A stretch of DNA of 64,000 nucleotides. Origin: Ulvibacter algarum. GTDB taxonomy: Bacteria > Bacteroidota > Bacteroidia > Flavobacteriales > Flavobacteriaceae. Both the position numbers and the translations under genes were made by a program. Below, in pieces: positions 1 through 7,293 of this stretch. The notes beneath the pieces are model-generated. The model did no database searches. It saw only the letters and a list, made by a program, of their open reading frames with translations, and was not told where the DNA came from. Location of the stretch: NCBI GenBank assembly GCA_947488905.1, contig CANLBJ010000004.1, forward strand, positions 186,001 through 250,000, written 5' to 3'. The number at the start of each line of letters is the position of its first letter. The first letter of the stretch is position 1.

Positions 1-888
1 GCGATTTTTTCTTATACCTATGAGGTTTAGTAAATCATTTAGTATAGATAAAAACTCCTTCTTTTCTGCAGAAACATTGTTTCTATTGCCAATAAAAGCA
101 ACATTACAAACAACAACTGTCATAATTTTTTCTGCTTCAGCTAACAAGTCATGAGTTGTTGACCATATTGCAGGTCCTTCTGTATGGTTATTTATAACTA
201 TGTCTTTTAAGTGGGTATAGACATCAAAATCAATTTCTTTAAGATTCTTAAGTGCATCATCTAGATCTTTTTTATCGTAAAAATTCTCAATTAAGTACTC
301 TAGATTTTTCAATGTGAAATCTGCTACAAATCTTTGTGTTATATCATACTCATTGTACACATTGATTATTTTACAATCTTTATGTAATCTTTGATGATTG
401 AGCTGATGCTGTTCTTTAAAAAATGGAGTAGAAAGGTATGTGATACTCTTTATTGACCAAGATTTAGGAAAGTCTTCATTATCTGCTATCAACTCTGTAA
501 ATTGATTAATAACATTACCACCGTGAGAGTGACCTATTAAATGAAAGTGAATTTCCCTCTTTTTCCAATTAGCGTACACTCTTAGTAATAAATCTAGTAT
601 TCTAGCTGCACCCTCATTTCTATCTTTTGTATTATTATCACCAGACCAGCTATAAAATTCGCTTTCTATATGCAAGTCATTATACGCATCCTTTAAAGCC
701 TTTACACCTTCTAGAAAGTTCTCAGTACCTTTCCAATAATTTGCATTTGCTTCGTGTTTTAAACCTTTTGTATTTATTGGATCTTGAGTACCCGCAACAA
801 ATTCAATGATATCTGTAGGTAGCTTTATTTTAGCATTTACAGTCTTTGTAGTACCATCATCAAAACGTAATCTAAACTTATTTCCCAT
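1..888 (-). CDS. Putative T6SS-linked lipase-like alpha/beta hydrolase effector (C-terminus beyond window)
   Basis: The frame is open for 296 codons from the ATG at 888 to the left edge, so the 3' end is missing. The protein contains GHSHGG at residues 119-124, the GxSxG nucleophile elbow of lipases and other alpha/beta hydrolases (Ser121), preceded by a hydrophobic strand, as in lipase class 3-like folds. There is no signal peptide. It starts 10 bases after the stop of a tssD gene and begins MGNK, as does the other post-tssD protein at 4886-6274. Position and motif suggest a secreted phospholipase-type effector carried by the upstream TssD; this is inference. The catalytic Asp and His cannot be assigned and no immunity gene is visible because the window ends. 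A housekeeping hydrolase is less likely given the tssD coupling. Confidence 0.7.
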   Translation of the reverse strand, partial: MGNKFRLRFDDGTTKTVNAKIKLPTDIIEFVAGTQDPINTKGLKHEANANYWKGTENFLEGVKALKDAYNDLHIESEFYSWSGDNNTKDRNEGAARILDLLLRVYANWKKREIHFHLIGHSHGGNVINQFTELIADNEDFPKSWSIKSITYLSTPFFKEQHQLNHQRLHKDCKIINVYNEYDITQRFVADFTLKNLEYLIENFYDKKDLDDALKNLKEIDFDVYTHLKDIVINNHTEGPAIWSTTHDLLAEAEKIMTVVVCNVAFIGNRNNVSAEKKEFLSILNDLLNLIGIRKNR

Positions 889-898
889 TGATTCTATT

Positions 899-1591
899 TT
901 ATGATGATTGTATTACAACTTCAAGCTCAATTTGCTCTAAATCACTATTAATAACGTAATCTTTTAACTTGTCGTCCTCTAGAATATTTCCTTGATATAA
1001 AAAGTCGTGAGATTTATCTTCTAGAAAGATGGTTACCTTATCGTTTATTCTGTTTTTTGTTTCAATATTTAAGACAAGCTTGTCTCCCACTGCATATTCT
1101 TCTACTTCATTTCCCTCAATATCTGTCAAGAAGTATTTAACTAATTCTTTCTCATCATTATTTAAGGTTGTGGCTTCTGCCCCTTCTCCTGGCATTGTTG
1201 TTCTCCAGTAAGAAGAATACTCTGCTACAGAATTAGAATCTTTTAAGCCTGCACTTGATATTCTTAATGTTTCGGCTAAAGGCTCATTACCAGTAGATGA
1301 AAAATTATTTTCCCAATTAAGAAGATTACAATCTATAAACTTAACAACGCGTGTTTTACCACCTAATATCACAGGATAAATATGCAACTCAAGCTGTTTT
1401 ATCTCATTTAATGAGAGCGCCCAATCTGCGAGATTTAAATCTTTTCTGGTTTCTATGGTAAGATTTAGCCCTAAAAAAATTGGCTTTTGAGTAGGTCTAC
1501 CCACACTATCTGCTCCTTGGTTAAACCCAAAAGAGAAACTGAGAACGTTTACCTCCAGCTCGTCAATTAATAATCTAGCTTTTACACTCAT
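899..1591 (-). CDS. tssD: T6SS subtype iii tube protein TssD (Hcp-like) with C-terminal extension, copy 2
   Basis: 230 aa. Residues 1-133 match the Bacteroidota TssD/Hcp tube family: MSVKARL start, GRPTQKP, LELHIYPVILGG, NFSSTGNEPLAETLRIS and the conserved YWRTTMP near residue 130. An extra domain of about 95 residues follows, probably beta-rich, which simple TssD proteins lack; it may hold or dock cargo. About 88% of residues 1-133 are identical by eye to copy 1 (6279-6974), while the extension is far more divergent. It is followed after 10 bases by a lipase-like gene, the usual tube-effector order. No sheath, baseplate or ClpV genes are present here, so this is an orphan cassette that would rely on a T6SS-iii elsewhere in the genome (inference). 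Confidence 0.85.
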   Translation of the reverse strand: MSVKARLLIDELEVNVLSFSFGFNQGADSVGRPTQKPIFLGLNLTIETRKDLNLADWALSLNEIKQLELHIYPVILGGKTRVVKFIDCNLLNWENNFSSTGNEPLAETLRISSAGLKDSNSVAEYSSYWRTTMPGEGAEATTLNNDEKELVKYFLTDIEGNEVEEYAVGDKLVLNIETKNRINDKVTIFLEDKSHDFLYQGNILEDDKLKDYVINSDLEQIELEVVIQSS

Positions 1592-1740
1592 AATCTTTTT
1601 GTTCTTAACGTTAGATAACGCTATACATTAATCTAAAAAGTAAAAACAATAGCGCCTTTTAATTAAAACATTAAAAGGCTCATTGCTAATCACTAGTAAA
1701 AATACAAAAATTATAGAGCAACCAAAAACGAATAAACACG
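1592..1740 (-). promoter_or_regulatory. Duplicated leader of tssD copy 2 with hairpin
   Basis: The roughly 130 bases upstream of this tssD are closely similar to those upstream of the other copy (6975-7120). Both contain a hairpin on the minus-strand transcript at about the same distance from the ATG. Here it lies at 1647-1685, with a perfect 10-base inner stem GCCTTTTAAT/ATTAAAAGGC. A conserved ATCACTAGTAAAAATAC block lies just upstream. Promoter elements cannot be pinned down exactly; the region probably holds promoter plus structured 5' UTR. Confidence 0.5.
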
Positions 1741-1798
1741 CTATATATTTACGTTATTTGAAAGTAAGTATACTAAGCAAAACAGGTGCATTCTAACA

Positions 1799-1963
1799 TT
1801 AAATACTTTTATTTAATGTTACACGGGTGAATAACACTCCATTAGCAACTGCAGTTAATTTACCTGCAAATACAACTTCTGCCTCTATTTCAACAAATTG
1901 TATTGTTAATTCACCTACCAACAGAGTCTTACCTATAGTTTTATCTATTATTTCTAAACCTTA
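1799..1963 (-). pseudogene. Short remnant of a T6SS effector-type domain
   Basis: An open stretch of about 53 codons bounded by stops, with no ATG, reads ...DKTIGKTLLVGELTIQ, then EIEAEVVFAGKLTAVANG.... This resembles the C-terminal half of the 81-codon fragment at 3807-4052 (DKTE..ALGKTELSNDLN, then EVEADGKFAGKLKIVAND). It lies just downstream of the phosphodiester glycosidase gene. I read it as a decayed copy of the same domain, left by recombination between tssD cassettes. The similarity is by eye over about 45 residues. Confidence 0.45.
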
Positions 1964-1979
1964 GAGTTGTTTAAGAGCT

Positions 1980-2801
1980 TTATTTTTTTGAGATACCTAT
2001 CACATTCGGAATTTTCCAAAAACGATTATTGCCATCATTTAGGTTAAAACCAGTTTCGTAACTCCCCATTTTTAGAGCCTTCACGCCCTGATAATTTAAA
2101 TAAAAAGATGCCTCTGGTCCTCCTTCTAAATACATAATATTATAAATATCAAGAGATGCATTTAAAAGAATTTCTATAAAATCGTGAACCGAATATGGAG
2201 AACGAGAGAAAATAAACAAGGCATTGCCCTCTTTATCTTTACCCATTACCACCATACTCCACTTCTTGTTTTGTTGGCTCCATTTGTTTTTTTGGTTACA
2301 ATCTACCATACGTATAGATTGCGTAAAGGAGTGGTATTTATCTTTTAAGGTATTCCAATCCTGACACTGGCGGTCAATTATCTGAAATTCTGGAACACTC
2401 TCATCTTTTCTATTAAAAGCCGTGATGGTATTATCACTGTTTAATGAACCATTGTTAGTTAGGTCATAATCTTTCATGTAACCTACATTTGTGACAAAGT
2501 CCCCACGATACATACCCGCATTAATTACAGCTATTTGATCTTTTTGAATGGCCCAATCCTCGGCTGTCTTTATTTCTTCTCCTTTTTCTTTTGCACTGAA
2601 AAGGTTAAAGTCATATACTGATGGGTCTATTTTTAGAATGGTAATTTTACTGTCTCCTATGATAGACTTTTGGGGAGACAAGTATTCAGTTAGATGGAGG
2701 CCTTCATTTACCTTTTGCCATTTTATTTCTGTTGAAGAGCTTTGGGCTGAGATGCTGTATGCGGAATTTACAATAAGTAGAATGGCAAGTATTTTTCTCA
2801 T
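1980..2801 (-). CDS. Secreted phosphodiester glycosidase (NAGPA-domain) protein
   Basis: 273 aa with an N-terminal signal peptide (hydrophobic residues 4-17, cleavage near Ala19-Gln20), so periplasmic. INAGMY at 93-98 and EGGPEASFY at 226-234 are hallmarks of the NAGPA family (phosphodiester glycosidase, related to the mammalian uncovering enzyme and bacterial YigE-like proteins). Family members remove sugar-1-phosphodiester caps; the substrate here is unknown. It lies within the T6SS cargo island, downstream of a periplasmic immunity-like gene and in the same direction. It could be cargo, a resistance factor acting on envelope glycans, or a passenger gene. The start is the ATG directly before the basic/hydrophobic signal sequence. 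Confidence 0.8.
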   Translation of the reverse strand: MRKILAILLIVNSAYSISAQSSSTEIKWQKVNEGLHLTEYLSPQKSIIGDSKITILKIDPSVYDFNLFSAKEKGEEIKTAEDWAIQKDQIAVINAGMYRGDFVTNVGYMKDYDLTNNGSLNSDNTITAFNRKDESVPEFQIIDRQCQDWNTLKDKYHSFTQSIRMVDCNQKNKWSQQNKKWSMVVMGKDKEGNALFIFSRSPYSVHDFIEILLNASLDIYNIMYLEGGPEASFYLNYQGVKALKMGSYETGFNLNDGNNRFWKIPNVIGISKK

Positions 2802-2849
2802 AAAAAGTGTTATTAAATCAAAGTGAGAACCATAAAACGTATTGATAAG

Positions 2850-3437
2850 CTATTTTATTTTCAGCTTGTAATGATAAAATAATGAGTCTGATTTTTTTTC
2901 TACCATCGGCCTAATAGTATCGAAAGAACTTCTATTCTCTAGTTCTATATCATATAAATAGTCTTGGGGAGTATATCTCCTGCTGATAGGTATAATAATT
3001 TCTTTAGTTTTAGGCAAGTACTCATAAAAAACATCCCTGAGCATTTTATCATCAGATTTTAAGACGTAATATTTTAAGATTTTATTTTTTTTTACAAATA
3101 ACAAATGAAGCTCAGTTTCCACACTTAAGTTCCCAGCAAAACCTATAATTAGGTATATATTTTTTTTGATTTTTTTGATTCTATGAACTACTAAATTACC
3201 ACTTAATAAACCATAACCTTCATCATCTTTAATTTTAATAAAAGGGTCGAGGTAGGAAAACTTAAATTTATGTTTTTTGTTTTTTAGAATTAAACTATCT
3301 ACACCTTCATCAAAGGAAATAAACTTTTCAGCAGAAACTTTACCATCTTTTGATTTCACAACGTAACTCTTTTGAGCATTTATCGAAAAATTAATTGCGA
3401 GAAAAATGATGACTGATATTGTAGTTTTTAAATGCAT
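2850..3437 (-). CDS. Periplasmic protein of unknown function, candidate T6SS immunity protein
   Basis: About 195 aa from the ATG at 3437 (MHLKTTIS...). The frame is open eight codons further upstream (ATG at 3461), but the inner ATG places a clean signal peptide at the N-terminus (hydrophobic run ending FSINAQ). No catalytic motif is recognised. It looks distantly related to the protein at 4269-4883: same length, the same (V)DSL(I/V)...KKxK segment near residue 50, and a similar IPxxxxxxQDxxxxxxLxN segment in the C-terminal half. It follows the decayed effector at 3495-4052 after 57 bases, as an immunity gene would. Function is inferred from context only. Confidence 0.65.
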   Translation of the reverse strand: MHLKTTISVIIFLAINFSINAQKSYVVKSKDGKVSAEKFISFDEGVDSLILKNKKHKFKFSYLDPFIKIKDDEGYGLLSGNLVVHRIKKIKKNIYLIIGFAGNLSVETELHLLFVKKNKILKYYVLKSDDKMLRDVFYEYLPKTKEIIIPISRRYTPQDYLYDIELENRSSFDTIRPMVEKKSDSLFYHYKLKIK

Positions 3438-3494
3438 ATAGATTCGATTTAATCTGCACATTGCAAGAAGAGAGTATCAAAAGTGTTAAAAGAT

Positions 3495-4052
3495 TCATTT
3501 ATAAAAATAAACTTTATAATACTTACTATAATCTTTATTAGTATTATATTGAGTAAAGAGTGAAGTGTTTAAATGATTTTGTAACTTTTCCAAATCTTCA
3601 TCTCCTTCTTTAATATTTCCCCCAGCTGTAAATCTAGCATTAAAAACACTATCTGAACTTAAATCTAATCTTACTGTTTCATATGTTGCTTTAGCAAGTG
3701 CTTGACCAAAATACTTTGAAAAATCTGTTTCTCTTCCGTTAGCGCTACCTATTTAAGGCTTAGAACCTAGTTTAGTCTTTACCTCAACAAACAAGATCTC
3801 TGCTTTTTATCGATGCGCTTTATCATTAGCAACAATTTTTAGTTTCCCTGCAAATTTGCCGTCTGCTTCCACCTCAATGAATTGGTCTGTTCCAAATTCT
3901 TTAATACAAGTTACATTTAAATCGTTTGACAATTCCGTTTTACCTAAAGCTTTATGTGATATTTCTGTTTTGTCAAGGCTTAAAAATTTTGTATCATATA
4001 TGTATTCAATTCTTTTAGCTTCAGCACCCTCTACCTCTAATTTAAGAGTCAA
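3495..4052 (-). pseudogene. Decayed T6SS effector fragment with two in-frame stops
   Basis: One continuous frame of 186 codons carries two internal TAA stops (3807-3809 and 3753-3755) and ends at TGA 3495-3497. The first part (81 codons) has no ATG: TTG 4052 is directly preceded by a TAA, so the 5' part of the gene is lost. The segments read ...FIEVEADGKFAGKLKIVAND, then KAEILFVEVKTKLG, then NGRETDFSKYFGQALAKATY, ending NKDYSKYYKVYFYK. Sense across the stops without a frameshift suggests recent nonsense decay of a larger protein's C-terminal region. The 'VEVKTKLG...QAL...LDL...YYKVYF' pattern resembles, as I recall it, a region of large flavobacterial T6SS-associated effectors; a family search is needed. 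Its immunity-like neighbour at 2850 remains intact. Confidence 0.6.
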
Positions 4053-4268
4053 TTAATGATAATATAATTTTAATTATTCGCGCATGATTTTAGATTGCCA
4101 TTTTTTTTTTAAAAAACTTTTTGATTAGTAAGATCATAATCCATTATATTTTCGGTTCTTTTCGAAGAAAAAATTAAGTGCATTTTAAAATTTGTAAAAA
4201 AAAGGAATTTCCAAAAGTTCATATTGTCAGCTTAATAATAAAAAACTAATTTATACACAAACAGTATA

Positions 4269-4883
4269 TTATTTTTTTAAACTGATAGTAAAATACTTTT
4301 CTAAGTCTAATTCATTAGAGAATCCTCCTAAAAAAAAAGAACATACTTCGTCTGAAGTAGGTTTTATGTACTGAATAGATTTTTTATTTTTTAATAATAC
4401 CTCAATAGTATCATCTTGAATAAAATTTTCATTTTTTGGAATGACTATTCTATTTTTAAATTTTAAAATTGACAAGCCATTAAGTAATTTTCTTGCAGAC
4501 TCTACCTTCACTATCTTTATTAATTTTCCTGTATTTTTATTAATAATAATTGCATAAAGCGAAGTACCAAAACTACTTGGAAGCTTAGCTGAAACTATTA
4601 TTTTATTCTTATCAAAATAGTTGATAGCTGTAGCAAAAGGACATATTCCTAAATTTTCAAATTTATCTACATTTTTATTAAAGAAAGGCATAATCAACTC
4701 TTCATTTATGATTAGTTTTTTGCTCTTTATTCTCACTACTAAGCTATCTACAGTATCAAATTTATCTACATAGTTTTGCACTGAAACTATTGAATCTTTA
4801 CTAAAAACAGTGTAAAATTTATTTTGGGAATATCCTGATATCACAAATAAAAACAGGAAAATAATTATTGAGAAACCTTTCAT
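4269..4883 (-). CDS. Periplasmic protein, candidate immunity protein for the adjacent effector
   Basis: 204 aa with a clear signal peptide (MKGFSIIIFLFLFVISGYSQ, cleavage near Ser-Gln). No known domain is recognised. Its ATG begins two bases after the stop of the 462-aa putative effector, so the two are co-transcribed and probably translationally coupled. Export to the periplasm and tight pairing fit an immunity protein against an effector acting in the periplasm on wall, membrane or envelope protein. A weakly similar paralogue is at 2850-3437. Very AT-rich codon use, as in the rest of this island. Confidence 0.7.
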   Translation of the reverse strand: MKGFSIIIFLFLFVISGYSQNKFYTVFSKDSIVSVQNYVDKFDTVDSLVVRIKSKKLIINEELIMPFFNKNVDKFENLGICPFATAINYFDKNKIIVSAKLPSSFGTSLYAIIINKNTGKLIKIVKVESARKLLNGLSILKFKNRIVIPKNENFIQDDTIEVLLKNKKSIQYIKPTSDEVCSFFLGGFSNELDLEKYFTISLKK

Positions 4884-4885
4884 AA

Positions 4886-6274
4886 TTAGTTATTAAAATA
4901 TTTACCTAATAAAATATATCTCCAAGCTACAAACCTATGAAATGCTTTGTGCTTTATAAATTTTATATCAGGATTCTTACTATATTCTCCAATCAAAAAG
5001 ACCTTTTCTTCATATCCGTAAAAATCCGTTAAAGACTCATATGGTGTTTGAATTTTGTGATAGCCATAGAACATTTTTTGATTAGTATTTAATTCGCCCC
5101 ATCCTGAAGCATTCGCATCATCAATTGCTAACTTATATGCCTTTGCATAAACTGCAGTAGCACCCTTTACTCCATTTTCTAAATCTTTAAACCAAACTGG
5201 ATATACATCCATTGGACCTCCAGCTTCATTTCTAACCATTGGCTTTCCGCTAACCCTAACTAAAGCATAGTTTGCCCCAGAAGGGAAAGGTGTTGGTGGA
5301 GTTCTACTATCCCCTATATTTTTCAATTGTGACCCTCCTGAGGTGAAAGAGCTATCTAGGTAACCTTCACTCTTCAAATCTGCAACTTCTTTCTCAAAAA
5401 AGTCTAAACCATATGTTTGAAATGAAATCACTGGTTCGTCTAGATTATTTTTATGCCAGATTTTATAATCGCTCAACATTCCTTCACCACAAGCATACAC
5501 ATATAATTTTGAGGCAGAAATTTTGTGTTTTGCACCTGCATCATTAAAGGCTTTAATAACTCGTTTTCTATTAACTTCTCCACCAAATTCTCCGCGTAAT
5601 GCCCAATGAAATAAGTATGTAAAATAAACGCTGTCAAAATAACTATCAATTTGTTTTGAATTTGAAAAAACAAGCTCCTCAGAGTCATTTTCAAACCAAT
5701 TTTGATATGAATCAACATCTTCTAAATTACCACTAGTATACCCTATTTTACTCCCATCAGATTGCTTTACTAACAGATACCCCTTAGCTTTATCAATCTT
5801 AAATATATCTGGTTTCCCAAATCCAATAGGTTTTAATTGGTCTTCAACTTCTGGAGGTAGATTTTCTTCAATATAAGATTCTTCACCCTTAATTTTAAGA
5901 TTAAAAAAATAAGTTACCGGCACCTCTTTATCCATCCATAATGGACTAATATAAAAAGGTTCAAAAACAACATTGTCTCCATTTACTGTTGCAGCTAGAG
6001 TTAATGGTTGTCTTTCATCTTCTTCTAATGTAACTGTACTGCCATCATCATTCTTTGCTATGATTTCTAACTCAAGTTCTTTACCATCTAAACCTAATAA
6101 ATCAATACTCAACTTGACCTCCTCTCCATAAAAAGCAGTTTTAGTAAGCCCATCTTCTTGTTTTAATTCAGTATCAAGTGAGTCTAGCCATTTTATAGAA
6201 GATATCTCAACTACATCAAAAGAAGTAGTAGCTAAAACCTCACCATTATCTTTTAATTCTAATTTGTTACCCAT
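4886..6274 (-). CDS. Putative T6SS effector of unknown fold, encoded directly after tssD
   Basis: 462 aa, starting MGNKLELKDNG four bases after the tssD stop. Residues 1-140 are acidic, beta-rich and Ig-like in pattern (alternating hydrophobics, KLSIDLLGLDGKELELEI), probably a loading or adaptor region. The remaining ~310 residues contain no toxin motif I recognise; conspicuous points are SKLYVYACGEG, a SDYKIWHKNN segment, FPSGANYALVRVSGKP, and a Trp/Tyr/His-rich C-terminus (KHKAFHRFVAWRYI). There is no signal peptide, as expected for a tube-delivered protein. It is followed immediately by an exported protein (4269-4883), suggesting the toxic activity is periplasmic. The effector role is inference from position and architecture. 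Confidence 0.65.
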   Translation of the reverse strand: MGNKLELKDNGEVLATTSFDVVEISSIKWLDSLDTELKQEDGLTKTAFYGEEVKLSIDLLGLDGKELELEIIAKNDDGSTVTLEEDERQPLTLAATVNGDNVVFEPFYISPLWMDKEVPVTYFFNLKIKGEESYIEENLPPEVEDQLKPIGFGKPDIFKIDKAKGYLLVKQSDGSKIGYTSGNLEDVDSYQNWFENDSEELVFSNSKQIDSYFDSVYFTYLFHWALRGEFGGEVNRKRVIKAFNDAGAKHKISASKLYVYACGEGMLSDYKIWHKNNLDEPVISFQTYGLDFFEKEVADLKSEGYLDSSFTSGGSQLKNIGDSRTPPTPFPSGANYALVRVSGKPMVRNEAGGPMDVYPVWFKDLENGVKGATAVYAKAYKLAIDDANASGWGELNTNQKMFYGYHKIQTPYESLTDFYGYEEKVFLIGEYSKNPDIKFIKHKAFHRFVAWRYILLGKYFNN

Positions 6275-6278
6275 ATTA

Positions 6279-6974
6279 TTAATTTTCTTCTACAACCTCG
6301 AGTTCTATTCTTTCTTTATTGCTAGTGATTTCAAATTCTAATGTATCATTTTGCAACCTTACACCTTCATACATAAAGTCTCTAGTTTTATCAGTTAGAT
6401 CTATTGTTAAAGTATCTCCTATTCTATTTTTAGTTTCAATTTCAACATAAATAGTCTCTCCTATTTTGTAATTAGTAATTCTTTCTCCATTTTCATTTGA
6501 AGTAAAAAAATCAATTACTTCTGGAGTCATATCCTCTTCCTCTTCTAAAACTGTCTCCTCAACATCACTATCTGGCATCGTAGTTCTCCAATAAGCAGAA
6601 TACTCTGCAGCAGAATTAGAGTCTTTTAAGCCTGCACTTGATATTCTTAATGTTTCGGCTAAAGGCTCATTGCCCGTAGATGAAAAATTATTCTCCCAAT
6701 TAAGTAAATGGCAATCAATAAAATTAATTTTACGAGTTTTACCTCCTAAAATCACAGGATAAATATGCAATTCAAGCTGTTTTATATCATTTGATGCGAT
6801 AGCCCAATCTGCAAGATTTAAATCTTTTCTGGTTTCTATGGTAAGATTTAAACCCCAAAAAATTGGTTTTTGATTAGGTCTACCCACACTATCTGATCCT
6901 TGATCAAACCCAAAAGAGAAATTGAGGACATTTACCTCTAGCTCATCAATTAATAATCTAGCTTTTACACTCAT
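6279..6974 (-). CDS. tssD: T6SS subtype iii tube protein TssD (Hcp-like) with C-terminal extension, copy 1
   Basis: 231 aa. Residues 1-133 are the TssD tube domain (GRPNQKP, LELHIYPVILGG, SSTGNEPLAETLRISSAG, YWRTTMP), nearly the same as copy 2 at 899-1591. A Glu-rich linker (residues 134-148) leads into a divergent extension of about 83 residues ending RIELEVVEEN. The extension keeps a shared core (E/NIETKNRI, DxTxDF.Y.G) but differs elsewhere, which fits cargo-specific docking on a conserved tube subunit. First gene of the unit tssD-effector-immunity (6974 to 4269, gaps of 4 and 2 bases). No other T6SS structural genes are present in the window. Confidence 0.87.
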   Translation of the reverse strand: MSVKARLLIDELEVNVLNFSFGFDQGSDSVGRPNQKPIFWGLNLTIETRKDLNLADWAIASNDIKQLELHIYPVILGGKTRKINFIDCHLLNWENNFSSTGNEPLAETLRISSAGLKDSNSAAEYSAYWRTTMPDSDVEETVLEEEEDMTPEVIDFFTSNENGERITNYKIGETIYVEIETKNRIGDTLTIDLTDKTRDFMYEGVRLQNDTLEFEITSNKERIELEVVEEN

Positions 6975-7120
6975 GTTTTTTTTTTGTTCTTAATGTTAGA
7001 TAACACTATACATTTATCTAAAAGAAAAAACAATAGCGTCTTTTAATTCAAATATCAAAAGGTCTATTGCTTATCACTAGTAAAAATACAAAAAATACAG
7101 AGCTACCAAAAGTTATAAAT
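6975..7120 (-). promoter_or_regulatory. Duplicated leader of tssD copy 1 with hairpin
   Basis: Matches the leader of copy 2 (1592-1740) over about 130 bases. The hairpin at 7032-7070 has an outer stem CAATAG/CTATTG and an inner stem TCTTTTAAT/ATCAAAAGGT with wobble pairs. The inner stem differs in sequence from copy 2 yet still pairs. ATG is at 6974. The rest of the gap to the divergent merR start (7121-7262) shows no clear feature apart from the merR promoter. Confidence 0.5.
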
Positions 7121-7262
7121 ACTTTAAAACTTGTTAATTTCAAATAGCTATATTGACTATAATTAGTACTCAAAACTTCACTAAATATTCAAAATATATC
7201 ATTCTGTTTAATTTTATGATAATTTTATTAAACAAAAATGAGTTCTAACGAGTTGAAAAACC

Positions 7263-7270
7263 TATTTTTG
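7263..7270 (+). promoter_or_regulatory. Probable Bacteroidota -7 element for the carotenoid operon
   Basis: TATTTTTG fits the TAnnTTTG -7 consensus and lies 23 bases before the GTG start of the merR gene. A TTG at the expected -33 distance is not clear, so the match is partial. Autoregulation by the MerR protein would be usual for such operons. Confidence 0.35.
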
Positions 7271-7293
7271 AAAAAATATTAAGATAAGTTAAA

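Noticed and set aside
627-809. 60-codon plus-strand frame rich in Leu/Tyr/His
   Set aside because: Lies antisense inside the lipase-like gene with clear protein-like sequence on the other strand; a shadow frame.
4053-4268. Possible small gene or promoter in the 216-base gap
   Set aside because: Only AT-rich sequence with frequent stops on both strands; no consensus promoter found.
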